A DNA stretch of 64,000 nt from Coniochaeta sp. PMI_546 (taxonomy: Eukaryota; Ascomycota; Sordariomycetes; Coniochaetales; Coniochaetaceae): NCBI GenBank assembly GCA_021432605.1, contig MU271150.1:682001-746000 (forward strand), written 5' to 3'. Both the position numbers and the translations under genes were made by a program. Positions 1-11,905 of this stretch are shown here, piece after piece; positions within the stretch are counted from its first letter, which is position 1; the number at the start of each line of letters is the position of its first letter. The notes under the pieces are model-generated. The model was not told the DNA's origin. It made no database searches and saw nothing but the letters and a program-made list of their open reading frames with translations.

Positions 1-453
1 CACCGGCCTGGGCAGCGCTGATTTCTGTTTCGTAGCGCCGTTGCACCCACGTTCCTTGTCCTTGTTGTCGACCACAGACGCATTTCCCCCCCTCCTCCAT
101 TTTACCACCACCACCACTCTCCCCGAGATACCACCTCGTCGCCGTCACCAGTTTGCTCTTAGGGACGCGACATTTGTGAATCGCGCCTGCATCTACGTAT
201 AGCACGTCGATCTTGCTCCGGCAGCATTCGAATGCTGGTATATCCTCGCCATCCTTGTTCTTACGCGCCTCCTGAATCTTGACAACAACGCGCGACGTGT
301 TTACCGGTGTCCACATACGATCCACCTTGCACCAAAGTCGCGTCGCATCGCTCGACATATACCTCCCTCCGCCAACACGGCTTGCTATTGTAGCTAATAT
401 CAACTCGACATATTGCTAAACCATCATCGAGCTTCGTTCTCACCGTCGCCAGG
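1..453 (+). promoter_or_regulatory. RAD21 promoter and 5' leader with ACGCG cluster
   Basis: This is the sequence before the RAD21 start codon; the window begins inside it. It holds a pyrimidine-rich tract with CCACCACCACCA near 105-117. Four ACGCG cores, the centre of the MluI cell-cycle box bound by MBF-type factors, lie at 165-169, 263-267, 288-292 and, on the minus strand, 339-343. That is about 289, 191, 166 and 115 bp before the ATG. Yeast cohesin genes are known G1/S targets of MBF; applying that here is inference from motif density only. Confidence 0.5.
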
Positions 454-2470
454 ATGTTCTGGTCCGGCACGCTCCTCAATGCCACCGGCCCTCTGGCCAA
501 GGCATGGCTGTCGGCCAACATGGAGCGCAAGCTGTCCAAGACGCACATCTTGCAACATAACCTGCAGGACAGTGTCGACGCCATCATCACACCTAACCAA
601 GCCCCGATGGCATTGCGATTGAGCGGTCAGCTCCTTCTGGGTGTCGTCCGTATCTACGGTCGCAAAGCACGCTACCTGCTTGACGACTGCAACGAAGCTC
701 TGGTGAAGATAAAGATGGTGCGTCCACTTCTTCTCCTCAATCCTGCGCGCCCTTGCTAACTTTGTCTAGGCTTTCCGTTCATCTGGGAACCACGATATAC
801 CCGCGAACCTGCACATCCAGAACAAGGAGGCTTTGATGCTACCGGATCGCATCACGCCATACGACAACCTGGATCTACTACCGCCTCCCGATGCTAGCTG
901 GCTGTCCTCGCAGATCGAGGATGTCACCGCCACTCCTCTCGGACGCAAGGGCCGCGTTAGCAATCGCGACATTAACCTCCAAGAAGACTTCAACAACAGC
1001 CAGTTCCTCAACGATGATCTGCTAGGGAAGGACGACGAACTTGCTCTGGGAAACATGGACGATCTCGAACTTGACCTCGATTTCGGCATGGATCTCGACG
1101 AACCACCCACCAGACTTGCCAACACCACGATTGAAATGGGTCGAGATGCTCCTGCTGCAAGGCCAGTCGAGGATGACATGTTCAGCGAGCTTGGCATGCA
1201 AGGACCGAGTAAGGGGCGTGCTGAGCGAGAACCGTCGCTTGGTCTTGACCTCGACTTTGGCGACGGTATTCGCATCCATGATGAGGACGGAGATCTTCCA
1301 ATGGGCGATGACGACTTCAACTTCGACATCGGTGAACCTTCAGTCAACCCCGCTGCTGCCGCCCTGAAAGATCCCCGCGCCCGGATATCCGAGTCCCCCT
1401 TGTCAGATGTTGATGACGAGTTTGCACGAGAGGTCGAGATGGAGTACAGCCGAAACACGAATCAGGACATGTACGAGCCGGGTGAGGATACGACAACCAC
1501 GGTCATCGCTCCTCAACGACGCAAGAAGACAAAGTTGCTACAACCCGACGAGCAGACCATGCTCTCCAGCGCTCACATTAAGGAGCAACAAGCACGAAGA
1601 GACAACATACTTAAGCCGCAGTCATTCCTCTCTAGGGATCCATACGTCCTCGGCCTCCTGGGAATGCAGAAGAGCGGAGACTTCATCAACAACATCCTCC
1701 GCGAAGGCCGGAGCGCAACATGGGCGCCAGAGCTTAGAGGGCTCCTCTCCATCACCGCCATCCGACCACAGGATGCCACCGCTGACAGAAAGCGGAAACG
1801 CGACAGCGGCATCGCCGACATGGACAGCGACGAAGAGCAAGGACGTTCCCCTAAGTCCCCACGCCTCGATATCCCAGACGAAGACACCGTTCTCGCACCA
1901 GGCGGAGCCGGCCTGGGCAACAACAGCGTGGCCGAAGACGGCACCATCCTCGACATCCCCGCCGACGACGACCACATGATCAACATGGACGACGACGACC
2001 ACAGGCCGCTCTCCCGCGACGGCGAGCAAAACTTCGACGAGACGACCGCACCGCTCGTCCACCCAGCCGACAGCGGCCCCGTGTCCATCGCAACCAAACA
2101 CGCAGTGCACATCCTCCGCGACCTCTTCGGTCCCGAGGCAGAGACCAACGCCGACAAGCGCAAGAAGGCCTCCGTCGTCTTCCAAGACCTACTTCCCGAG
2201 CACCGCACCACCAAGGCGGACGCGACCAAGATGTTCTTCGAGTGTCTCGTCCTGGCCACCAAGGACGCCATCAAGGTCGACCAGCCAGAGGGCACGCTCG
2301 GGGGACCGATCCGCGTCCGCGGTAAGCGCGGTCTGTGGGGGGACTGGGCCGAGCGCGAGGCCGGCGGCGAGATCGCGGCCGAGAGCGGCGTTAACGGCGA
2401 GGGTGCGTCGGGCCGGAACGAGCCTAAGAGCGCGGTCCAGAGCTCGGCTGCTGTTGCTGTTGAGGCGTAG
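454..2470 (+). CDS. RAD21: Cohesin kleisin subunit Rad21/Scc1
   Basis: Mitotic cohesin kleisin: it closes the Smc1-Smc3 ring that holds sister chromatids together and is cut by separase at anaphase. Two exons, 454-717 and 770-2470; the 52 bp intron has GTGCGT, a CTAAC branch and CTAG. The product is about 654 aa. Residues 1-100 are the Rad21/Rec8 N-terminal domain (start MFWSGTLLNATGPLAKAWL, then GVVRIYGRKARYLLDDC). The middle is acidic and disordered, with candidate separase-type ExxR sites in the EFAREVEMEYSR stretch. The winged-helix C-terminal domain that binds the Smc1 head is at about 556-615 (FQDLLPEH, FFECLVLATKDAI). An alanine/glycine-rich tail of about 40 residues follows it. The N-terminal domain and length fit Rad21 rather than meiotic Rec8, though Rec8 is not formally excluded. 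The next gene is in tandem, 269 bp on. Confidence 0.95.
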
Positions 2471-2739
2471 ACCCCTCCCCCCTTTTCCTGCTTTCTGCTC
2501 TGGGCGATTGATCGGTAAGGGTGTTGCTTTCTCGGTTCGGTGTACATATTCTCGTAAGTTGCTGGTTTCATTGCTCACCTTTTTTTTTTTTCTTGGCGGG
2601 GTAAAACTTAAACCATTTCCAAACCTTGGGGCAGACAAACTCAGAGCAACTTCCTCGTCACCAGTTTTCCCATAAACTCATTACTCGTCGTTGATTTTTC
2701 CAGCTCTCCCTCTTCCTCCTTTCATCATAACCCTTCGTC

Positions 2740-3980
2740 ATGGCGTCACGACGAGAACTCAACGCTACAGACGAATCGGCTTATTCAGTCGGCTCTGAAA
2801 TTCGGAGCGATGCCATGATTGCTCGCGAGTACCTCCGCGCGTCAGATCTTGCTGACATGGCAGGAGATTTAGTCCTTCAGAGATCTCTCTCTGTTAAGTC
2901 AATAATTTCCACATCGTCTTCCTTCGCCCAGCGCTCGCAAGAAGCGATTGATCGCCCACATCTTCAGAATTTCATCCAAATTGGTGCGGGACTACAGGGC
3001 GCCGTGTTCGAACAGGTATGTCACGGTCTCTTCCAGAAGGGTTGATCAATCCTGAACTTTTTCTTTTGCAGACTGGACGGCCTTTCGCCGTAAAGAAAGA
3101 GGCACATGGAAATGCTCTTCTGCGCACTAGCCTCCTTCATGAAGTCTCGCTGCATCGCGCTGTACTGGCGGCGTTTGACAAGTACGACGGTGCGATCCAG
3201 AGCAATATATGCGTTCCTCGGGTTCATAGGGTTATCGACGCCACTGATGACCAGTTCTGGCAGCTCCATCTGAACAAGTTCCCAACTGGCTATCGCGAGC
3301 GTACCACCCTTGTGCAGATGGACCGAATTCTGCCTCTCCCGAAGGTCATCAGAAAAGCTTTGATAGCTCAGTTCTATCCTAGCCAAGGTTCGCCCATCAA
3401 CCCCCAAACTCTCGACACACTTTTGAACAACAGAGAAAACAAGCATTGCCTGGTTCGCACCTACCTTGGCAGAGAGAACGGGGTCATCAACCAGCAGAGA
3501 TTTTCGCTTCGGAACTTCCCGCTCTACTTAGGATGGATGAAGCGCCTCGGGCTGGACGTGGCAGGCCTCGCGAATTCGATGGGGAAAGCATATGCTCTAA
3601 TGCACTGGGGAGCAGGGGTCAATGGCGACGATGTTGAGTTTGTGCTTGGCACATCATTGACGCGGGGCCCAGGCGACCAAGATATTGACTTTCAGCACCG
3701 AGCTGTTGGATTTTACCTTCTCGACTTCGGCCAGTGCGATCTGGTTGATCTGTCCCAAGATCCAGATGACGTCTACCAAGCCTTTAAAGGTGCTATGGTT
3801 ACCGGGGACAACCAGCTTTTTATCCCTCACTATAATAAAAATCCAGAAGGTTTTGCAGCTTTTAGGGAGGGATACAAGCAAGCGGGCCAAACCATCCTGG
3901 CAGAAAAGAACCTGGGTATGAAGTTCAGCATGGAGGACTTCATGAGGGAGTATGAGGAGTATGCAGAGGATTTCCTGTGA
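2740..3980 (+). CDS. DUF3669 family protein
   Basis: Two exons, 2740-3015 and 3072-3980, with a GTATGT...TTGCAG intron; 394 aa. The second half matches the fungal DUF3669 family (often labelled zinc finger protein although no zinc ligands are evident here): RFSLRNFPLYLGWMKRL, then MGKAYALMHWGAGVNGDDVEFVLG, then LLDFGQCDLV. The N-terminal part has a glycine-rich turn (IGAGLQGAVFEQ) followed by FAVKKEA. With the later LLDFGQCD this looks like a distant echo of a protein-kinase fold (P-loop, VAVK lysine, DFG). That resemblance is my inference and no kinase activity is claimed. Biological role unknown. The start ATG follows a pyrimidine-rich leader and lies 269 bp after the RAD21 stop. Confidence 0.85.
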
Positions 3981-4647
3981 GGCATGGCTGGTGAAGAGGT
4001 GCTGGTGGGAATAAGGGTATAGGCCTGAGCCCTCACCATAGTCATATTGCATTTCCACTCGGGGCAAAGATAAGCCATGTATCAAAACTTCGGTGTTATT
4101 GAGGAAGAGCGAACCTCGCTTGCTATCTCCCATAAAGCTACTCCCCAACGTCTTGCGCTATGAGAAATCTGTGAATGATCCGGTGATACGCCTAAAGATT
4201 GAACTGCTGGCCCCAGGTATCAAGTCCTCATTACCTATGAGTGGTCTAAAAACGAGGGCGGTGTCAATGATATCGTCAGATCTGAGAGTCCCCGAGATGC
4301 CCATTCCCCGTAATGCGCAATGATATCTGCTAACCATGCCGTCCCTCAAAAGTATATCCGCATGATTCATTTTTGTGTTGTTCCTCCCAACCAGCCACCT
4401 CATCACAACGCGGTCCCAAACTAGTAGCCGATGAATGTGTTGTTCGGCATGAAATAGCTTGCAATGGATCTTCCGCAAGTGTACCGGTGGGATATCCGTG
4501 ATAAAATAAATGAAAAACAAGAGTAGTGGCTGCTAGGACTGCGAATGACAGGCGATGCAGACCAAGTCCAACCGTACGGGACCCAGCGGCGCTCGAAGGC
4601 GATGCAGCAACGGATCAAGCAAGCTTATGACCGAGATACTGCTGCTT

Positions 4648-6519
4648 TCATACTTCGAAATCACCTGTTTCTTCCTGGGGTGCTGACGCAGCGTAGTAAG
4701 AGTTTCCGCCGTTAGGCATGGGATAAGGGTTGAGAGGGAGCCCGTTCATCATGTTGATGGGCTGAAAACCAGAGACCAGAGGCTTCGATTCTTCTCCAAA
4801 GGTCCCATTACCATTAAACTGGTTGGTGTATGCGAGCTGAGAGCGACCGAACGCTAGCGGATTGTTGAAGTTGCTCTGGCCGATACTGTGAGGCTGGGAA
4901 TAGAATGGGGAAGGGGAAGGGGACAGTTCACTGTGTCCTCGACGAAGGTGCGGTAGGTGTTTGAACGAGTTCATCGCTGGCGAGTTCATCGCAATGTTGG
5001 AGCTCACAGGCTGCAGAGCTGGGCGAGCTCCTAGATCGAAGCTGTCATGTGATCAGCCCTGATACGGCAGTCATGGTGCGAAGAGCTTTACTTACTTCAT
5101 GCCATTCATTGAGCCATCTGTGTGGCCTGACGAGGCCCATGTCAGCGCCGGGGAAGACAACTGGGGATCATAAGGGTCATAAAGGTGATAATGATCATAA
5201 TAATATGGCTGGAGCATGGCGTTGAACTGACCGGATCCTGCGGCCGGAGGGTCACGGAAGATATCGTAGACATCCTCCGGGCTATTGCTGCCCGAAGAAG
5301 AAACAAGCTTTTGATCGGATTCCAGCTCGTCTACGGGGGTCGTCTCCAAGGAATCATGCCCAGGCTCACTGGTCAGCACGCTGTCATCATCCTCATCCTC
5401 CTGCTTGATTGCTCTCTTTGTTGGACGAGCCGGTCTTGTCGAGGTGCGCTTTCGTCGCCCTGGAGCAGTCTTGGTTGCAGCAGTGGTTCGGCGAGCGCGC
5501 TTCTTCTTGGACTCCACCTCCTCCTCAGCCTCCGGTTCCTAATCTCGACCCGTTAGAATCAGCAAAGACATAGATAGGTGCCATTTCCCGGAAGGAAGAA
5601 CACACCGGGCTACCATAAATCGATGGAGTGGCATATATGTCCCGTGTACGCTGCAGGTCAATGTCTGTGGACCAAACGCACTCCGTTGCCTCAACCCCAG
5701 CAGCAACTTGCTCCATATTTCTCAATACGGCGGCGTCCTTCCGCTGATTTCGCTTACGCTTCTGCTCCTCGGTGGCAGAGTCGAAGAGGCTCATACCTGG
5801 CCAGAATACTCCCTTCAGCTTCGACTTATCAGAAACCGCGTCGACTGCAGCGATTTCGACATGTTCTTCCTTCTGGAAATTGTCCTCAGGTGCCTCGAAG
5901 TCGTCGGTCCAAGGCTCGCTCTTTATCTCACGGGCGGAGGCTCGTTTGGCAGATAGCAATCGCTGGGAACGCCTAGTCACCGGCGTGCGATATTGCGAAT
6001 CATCGACATCGTAATCCTGGCGTGTGCTGTGCGCATGGAGTGATCCATTGTTGCTCTGACGGGAGACTGGCTCCGGCTCCGGCTCTGCTTTGATCAGCTT
6101 CTCTCTCTTGTTATAACTCCGAGGCTTGGGCTGCGAGACTGCGGTTAGCGGTAATCTTTGAAGAGCCGCTAATGAATTGTCGCCTGGCTTTCACTTACAT
6201 CTGGAGACTGATCACGGCTTCGTTTCGTAGCCTTCTTGTCCTTTGCATCCATTCGATCTGCGAGCAATTCTTGGATGTTATAACGATCATACCAGATATC
6301 AAACTGGCGGAGCGTCTCCCGAGCATCTCTCTCCTTGGAGGATCGGATCTCGGCCTTGAATCGGTTGGAGAGGTGGCTTTTGGACGAGATATGCGTCAGA
6401 AGATGAGAAACGTCCGAAAATGTTGGCCTCTTGGGGCACAACAGGCAGTGCAAAGGAATGATTGGGGCTTCGGATTTCGATGGTGCCCCTGGTGTAGGGG
6501 GTTGCTTTCTGGGCGGCAT
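4648..6519 (-). CDS. Uncharacterised C2H2-type zinc finger protein
   Basis: Four exons on the minus strand: 6519-6199, 6130-5606, 5538-5096 and 5041-4648. All junctions keep frame and use GTAAGT or GTGTGT donors; 560 aa. Residues about 24-48 carry CLLC...HLLTHISSKSH, a C-x2-C-x14-H-x5-H finger resembling the U1/matrin type, followed by a conserved-looking helix (FDIWYDRYNIQEL). The rest is low complexity: several KR-rich basic stretches (KKKRARR, RRKRTSTRPARPTKR) that would serve as nuclear localisation signals, an acidic EDEDDD patch, and a Tyr/Asn/Pro-rich C-terminus. I do not recognise a named family. A nuclear nucleic-acid-binding role is the simplest inference. I chose MPPRKQ as start because the frame upstream looks like leader; an in-frame ATG exists at 6639. 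Confidence 0.75.
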
Positions 6520-8370
6520 GTTCTGTGTAACCAGAAGACTGTCAGCAGTTGTTGTGGTCGGGGTTAGTGACCACGGCCCGTAGGGTGAAGAGAAAGCCGC
6601 ATGGTCTAATAACCCCTGATCATCGACCCAGCATATCAAACCAAATCAGTGCCGGAGAGTGACGTTATCAGGCAAGGCCGAACAGCAGCAGACACTAGTA
6701 ACTTACGATTTACTTGGAGTGGAGGAGAAGTCCTCAGGTGCAACGGGAAACGATAGTGTCTTTCAAACGGTGTGAATGCTGATGAAGCAGCCGAGAAGGA
6801 GAGGGGTCGACCTCGAGAAACCCACCACTTTCAAGAAAGGTGGCAGGAAAGGCTCCGATGTTGGAGTTCTGTTGTGATCCAGTGCTTGGACATCTGCTTG
6901 AGCTCGAGTAAGGCAGCAGTCCTACTGGGTGTTCTCGAGTGTAGACGGACCACAGTGTCTCTGTATGTTTATGGAAGCGGCTGGTAGTTCGGACAGTGGC
7001 CGCGATGTCGGACTGCCCAAACTCGAGGCAGCAAGTACCAACGACTTCAGCCCAGGGAGTCTAAGAGGTAGAGTGTTAGAGACACGGAGGAACAAAGCTC
7101 AAGCAAGGACGTGTCATGGAAGCTGAAGTGCTTGCGGGGAGATATATCAGGTGGGATATCCGACAGAGGTACAGACCCGGCAGCTTGGGTCAAGGATAGA
7201 GAGCCAACCTTGCTTTGACAGATGTGACGTCTTCTGATGGCTCGGTTAGTATCGTACAGCAAGTTCCATGCGGAGGTCACTGACACGAAGATGATAAGGC
7301 GGGCTGCTGAGAAACGGCAGTAGGCGCAGTGATGATCAATCGCGACTCCCAGTTGAAATGCCGCCGGGCACCCACTTGGCCTCGAGAAGATTGAAGGAAA
7401 AACCCTTGAAACGCGAGATTTCAAACTGGAAGTGACGACCAGGAAATCGAATCGAATGAGATTCACCCAGTCCCTTGGATGGCAGGCAAATCGCAGACTG
7501 TGAAGGAGGCACGACGCGTCCTAACTCAGGCCAGTAAACTTTGGCTGGATGGCGAGGAAGGCGAGGAGGCGGGAGAGGCGAGAAATCGAGGTGAGAAGAG
7601 ACTGCCGCGTAAGGACTGTCCGGTTTCTCAAATTGTAGAAGGGCTTTGGCCAACGTATAGAGGGAAGGTGCTCACGGATAATCGATTACACAAGGAAGTT
7701 ACGATCACGGTCTCTTATAGTCCAATTTGCGAGTGCAACTTTACTTTACTTTTAAGTGGAAGGAGCCACCGGCGTCGTAGGCTCTCAATTCTACAATGCC
7801 TGTACTATGTGCAGGGCGGATTGGACACCCGAGACGGCATCTTGGATAGTCTGGCCACCAGAACTTGAAGCTCCCCTCACATCATCTCAATGTTGACCGT
7901 CGTTTGGTCCATCGTCTCTCAGACGGATAGTGCAGCTGATGATTATGTACTCAGGCGGATAGATTCCCACTCGAGATCATTAGGATGTATTGTCTGACAT
8001 TGCGTGACAGTTGCCTCCCGGCGGACAGGTGGTCGAAAACGAACTACTTGACGGGATTCTGGTAAAATCCTTCTTGACATCACGCTCGGCGACACTGTAG
8101 GAGCTTGGAGCTGATACGGACGGAGATCACAGTTCATGTCAGCTACATTTTATGGAAAATACAGGTAGAAGCGCTTGAGAACTCTAGAACGGAAGCGGTG
8201 ATTGTTCCGCTAGCCCTCCTGCCTCGTATCCTCGCTCAACTGCAGGTGATGGTGAGGTTATTCAAGTACAAGAGACAATCCAGTCAGTACACTCCAGGGG
8301 ATGGCCGCTACAGGCGATCGTTTTCGAGAAAGAAATGGAGGATGAGAATGTGAGAATTCATGGGCTGATA
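6520..8370. other. Gene-free stretch between zinc finger gene and BET2
   Basis: About 1.85 kb holding the promoter and leader of the zinc finger gene (right to left) and the 3' flank of BET2. Short open frames on both strands lack codon-bias consistency, recognisable motifs or splice-joined partners. No RNA gene or transposon remnant is seen. Confidence 0.5.
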
Positions 8371-9442
8371 TTACTCGCTTAAGATCCTGCGTATGGTAGA
8401 CTTGGGCATACAGTATCTTGGATCGACCTCCTGGAGTCCCGGATACCCCAGCGCACTCAACCCAGCAATGCCGAAGCAAGTGTGCCAGACATCAACCATA
8501 TCGCCAGGCCGATCTGAGATGCCGCCCTTCTCGGAGTCCTGGGCGCTAAGGATGAACTTGACAAGGGCATCTCCGTCAATCCAGTGCCTTCTGCCAATGA
8601 TCTCTAGACTCCCGAGCACGAACCAGCTGTAACATACATCCGCCGTCTTCTCAGGACGGCCATTAAATCCGCCATTGGCAACCTGTCTCTCGCTGAGCCA
8701 CCTCGCAAGCTTCTCCTTATCGATAAGCTCCACTCTCCCGGCAATGGCGAGCGCGGCGACACAGGTCCAAATTTGAGCTGCGTGGGACTCGGCTCCCGGA
8801 GTGGCACCGTAGCCACCGTCGAAGTTCGCACAGGCGACGACATGGTCGACGGCCTTGTTGACATCGACCAGGTCAAGGAGCCCCAGCAGAGACAAGGCAT
8901 TGAGCGCACCATACAGGAACCGAGTGTCTTCCTCACCCCATTCGTCCCCAGCAAAGGTGCCTGTCTCGCGGTTTTGTAGATCTGCAATGTCTGCGAAGCC
9001 ATGTTAGTGACTTGCCACCTATCGAGTTCACAGTCCAAAAATGCTTACATTTCCCAACAGTAGCCTTGCCGTTGCCCTTGCCATGTCTCTCGAGGTCCTC
9101 GAAGCCATCTACCATGGCAAGGATCTGGACGGCGCTAACGGTGTAAAGCATGTGGGCATGATGGTTCGGAGCAGGTGCAAATCCACCATTATCCTTCTGG
9201 CAGCTGAGCACGAATTTGATCGTCTCATCGCGCGGCAGGGCTTCTTTATGTCCAAGCAGATGCAACGCAACCAGGCCCCAGTAAAGTCCATTAAGACGGA
9301 GATGCTGGGTCATCCAGTAGCTGAGCTCGGTGACCCGCGTGTCCAAGCTCTGGACATATTTAACATGGGCCGCAGTGGCGAGCTGAAGCTCCTCGGGGAG
9401 TTGCTTCAGCTTGTTGTCTGTGTCTTCCTTGACTCCCGACAT
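8371..9442 (-). CDS. BET2: Rab geranylgeranyltransferase beta subunit
   Basis: Catalytic beta subunit of type II geranylgeranyltransferase, which attaches two C20 prenyl groups to C-terminal cysteines of Rab/Ypt GTPases presented by the escort protein; it pairs with an alpha subunit (Bet4). Two exons, 9442-9049 and 8990-8371, with a GTAAGC...CTAAC...CGCAG intron; 337 aa, the usual family length. The junction rebuilds the diagnostic YIADLQNRETGTFAGDEWGE. Prenyltransferase alpha-alpha toroid repeats are visible (CQKDNGGFAPAP, CANFDGGYGATPG, QVANGGFNGRPEK, AQDSEKGGISDRPGD). Expected zinc ligands are present: Asp and Cys in ADVCYSW (about 249 and 251) and His in VDVWHTCFG (about 301). This supports secretory traffic at the hyphal tip. 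Confidence 0.97.
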
Positions 9443-11905
9443 GATGGCGTCCAGAGAGTGAGTGATAGCGAATTGCGTGAAGGGACGTTAAATGACCCCT
9501 GCAAGGCTCACGACGACGAACCTCGGGACCCTCTTGCCGGTCTTACGTGGGAAGGCTCCACTTTAAATTCCACTCACAGGCAGCTCCCGAACTTTGTTTC
9601 TACCTCAATCCTCGAAAGGTCACGCCAAGGCGCAGATAGACGGATGCATATCTGTTGTACGAACGACAATACGCATGCCAGTACAACTGTGACCGTGACT
9701 ATCTGTTTTGATCATGCAGTGACGCATTTAGACAACGTTCGAATCTGGTCTAAGGTACTGTGGAAGCAGATGCTCGACATTGACGGTGCTGGAGTTCGTT
9801 CTCTAGACCGACCAGGAAGGCGGAAGACAAAAAAGTCCTGGATGCTCACGAATAGATTCCAAAGAAAGTATTCTGGCTCTTGTTTTACAAGCTCCTCTAG
9901 TGGAATCATCGATTACCTGGAGTTGGTAACCATTAGAGACGTGGCCTGGGCAGTTACTTTAGCCTTGCCAAGAAAAAACAGGTCCTGGTTTCAGAGCCGA
10001 CACTCTCTGTGCCTGGTCTAGACCTATTAGGGTGTCTCCCACAGTAGCCTGTGGTTGATCATGAAAGCGAGCCAATGAAGCGCCACGGGAGTCAAATGCC
10101 GTGACGATTGAAGTACTGCATGTCCACGACAGATACAGCACCTGTCGAGTAGAGGAACGCTCCTCGTCTGACATGCTTGACTCCGGTACCACCGACCTCG
10201 TGAGTTTGGGATCCAACAATGCGGGTGAAACTGGGCTGTTCGCAATGGCATGAGGCACAATATTCGCTACTTCTTACTATACAACTCATCGCAGTAAGGC
10301 TTGTACTGTCAGCCACATTTCGGGAATCTCGGGCGGTGGAACGACACGGCCACCAACGTCCACCGAATTGTACCTATCTGCAGAAGATCTCAAGAGTCGC
10401 AAACTGGGGATTGTCAGGAACAAACAGCTTGGGACGGGCATGTCCGCCCCATGTATATGAACTCTCTGCAGTTATCACTGCTAAGACACCACCTGCGACA
10501 GCGCCAGGCGAATGTGATGCGCGATGAGATAACACGTTTTGGGAACTTCGATATTCTGACGCCTCGATGGTCACCAGTCGGTCATAAAGAATGGTGATAA
10601 AAAGAGCGTTAGATGGTCTTCGACAAGTAAGGGATCTTGGAGAAAGCAGACCCTCGAATGTCACTTATTAGTAACGCCGCAAGACTACCTACCTTAGTCT
10701 AGTCGTTCTGTGTAAGTCTAGATGTCCGTTGAACTGAGGGGTGCGTCCCGTCGGGAATACCGTGTTTTATGCGACCCCGGATACCGTCCCCCATTCAAAG
10801 GGTACCGGTGTCCACTTTTTGTGGTGAACTTGGCGCCCTCATCAAAAGTCCGGCTTGTCCTCCGCTGCTCTGTGTAGGTACGCTAAGGTACCACCTAAGG
10901 TACCTTACCCATCCATCTAATTGGCGACTCCCTTCCAAGGTATCTTATTCATTACAGAAACTGGTCGAGTATGACCCGCCTTAGCTGGTGTTGCTATTGT
11001 TTATCACTAACTTAAATTCACGCCTTGCTTCACCTCATTCAACTTCTGCCGCAGACAGGATGAAATTATATTACTGAGTGTGAGTGTGTCTGTGTGAGAC
11101 AAACGAACTTGACCCGAGGTGTCCACTAATCGTACATTCCATCACCCTGCCCAGCCCCCTGCGCTGGCGGCCCCTTGCTGAGAGGACCCGGCGTCTAACA
11201 AGATCCACGACCCCTGATGACACATTCCTGCACACGCTGGCGGGGTGCGAGGACAATACGTTTCAGAAAACCCACCCTCTTCTCGAGTCTCGCCTGAGCG
11301 GCTCCGGACATTGAAGCGCTGAGTATTGTGCACCGGGACGCCCGAGAGGTGCTTTAGCAAGCTGCAACTGCATACCTTACCTTCACCAGCTCCAAGCTCG
11401 CCCAGCTACTCGGGCTTTTCTCGACCTGTGAGTTGGCTGGCAATTCACCATAGCCATCGTCAGCCTTGGCGGCAACCCAGCAGCATCTCGGCTTCTGCTT
11501 CACCTCAATCAACACCACAACAACCTGCAGGTGCACCGACAACCCGAAATCCTACCGTCAAGCATTTGTCACGGGTTACCACAGCATCTCTGCTTTCAAT
11601 TGACTGGTCCCTTTGGCAGTAGCTCAACCAAGAAACGGCTGTCAATCCTCACCCGATTCTCAACCCTGCCACACCGTCAGTCTCTATACAGAAACGCGCA
11701 TTCCTCCACCTCCGATCCCCGTGCCCTCTTTGGGCGTTGGCTGCTTGTTTGTCGCAGAATTCAATCTGCCTATTTCCCCCCCTGCCAGTTTTCGACAGCT
11801 CGATACTGCTGCGTGCACGAGACAACTGTCCTCCTGCGGCATAGCACGCATTCGGCTCCCACGCCTGCTATAGCCAGAAAAGTCCTTATTATTTCTTTTG
11901 CAGCA
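9443..11905. other. Gene-free stretch with TACCTAAGGTA repeats and RhoGAP leader
   Basis: About 2.5 kb between the divergently transcribed BET2 and RhoGAP genes. I see no convincing gene. Near 10876-10908 there is a dense run of GGTACC/CCTAAGGTACC palindromic units, and 10685-10702 has a CTACCTACCTTAG unit. The last 500 bp may be the RhoGAP 5' leader. GTGAGT at 11428 and TTCTTTTGCAG ending at 11903, three bases before the ATG, would make a 476 bp leader intron, but this is not proven. Confidence 0.4.

Noticed and set aside
1573-2571. Long minus-strand frame opposite RAD21.
   Set aside because: It is Ser/Arg-rich antisense shadow; the plus strand encodes recognisable cohesin domains.
11531-11905. 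Upstream in-frame extension of the RhoGAP protein.
   Set aside because: The added sequence has leader-like composition, no conserved motif, and a splice-acceptor-like TTTTGCAG directly precedes the ATG chosen.
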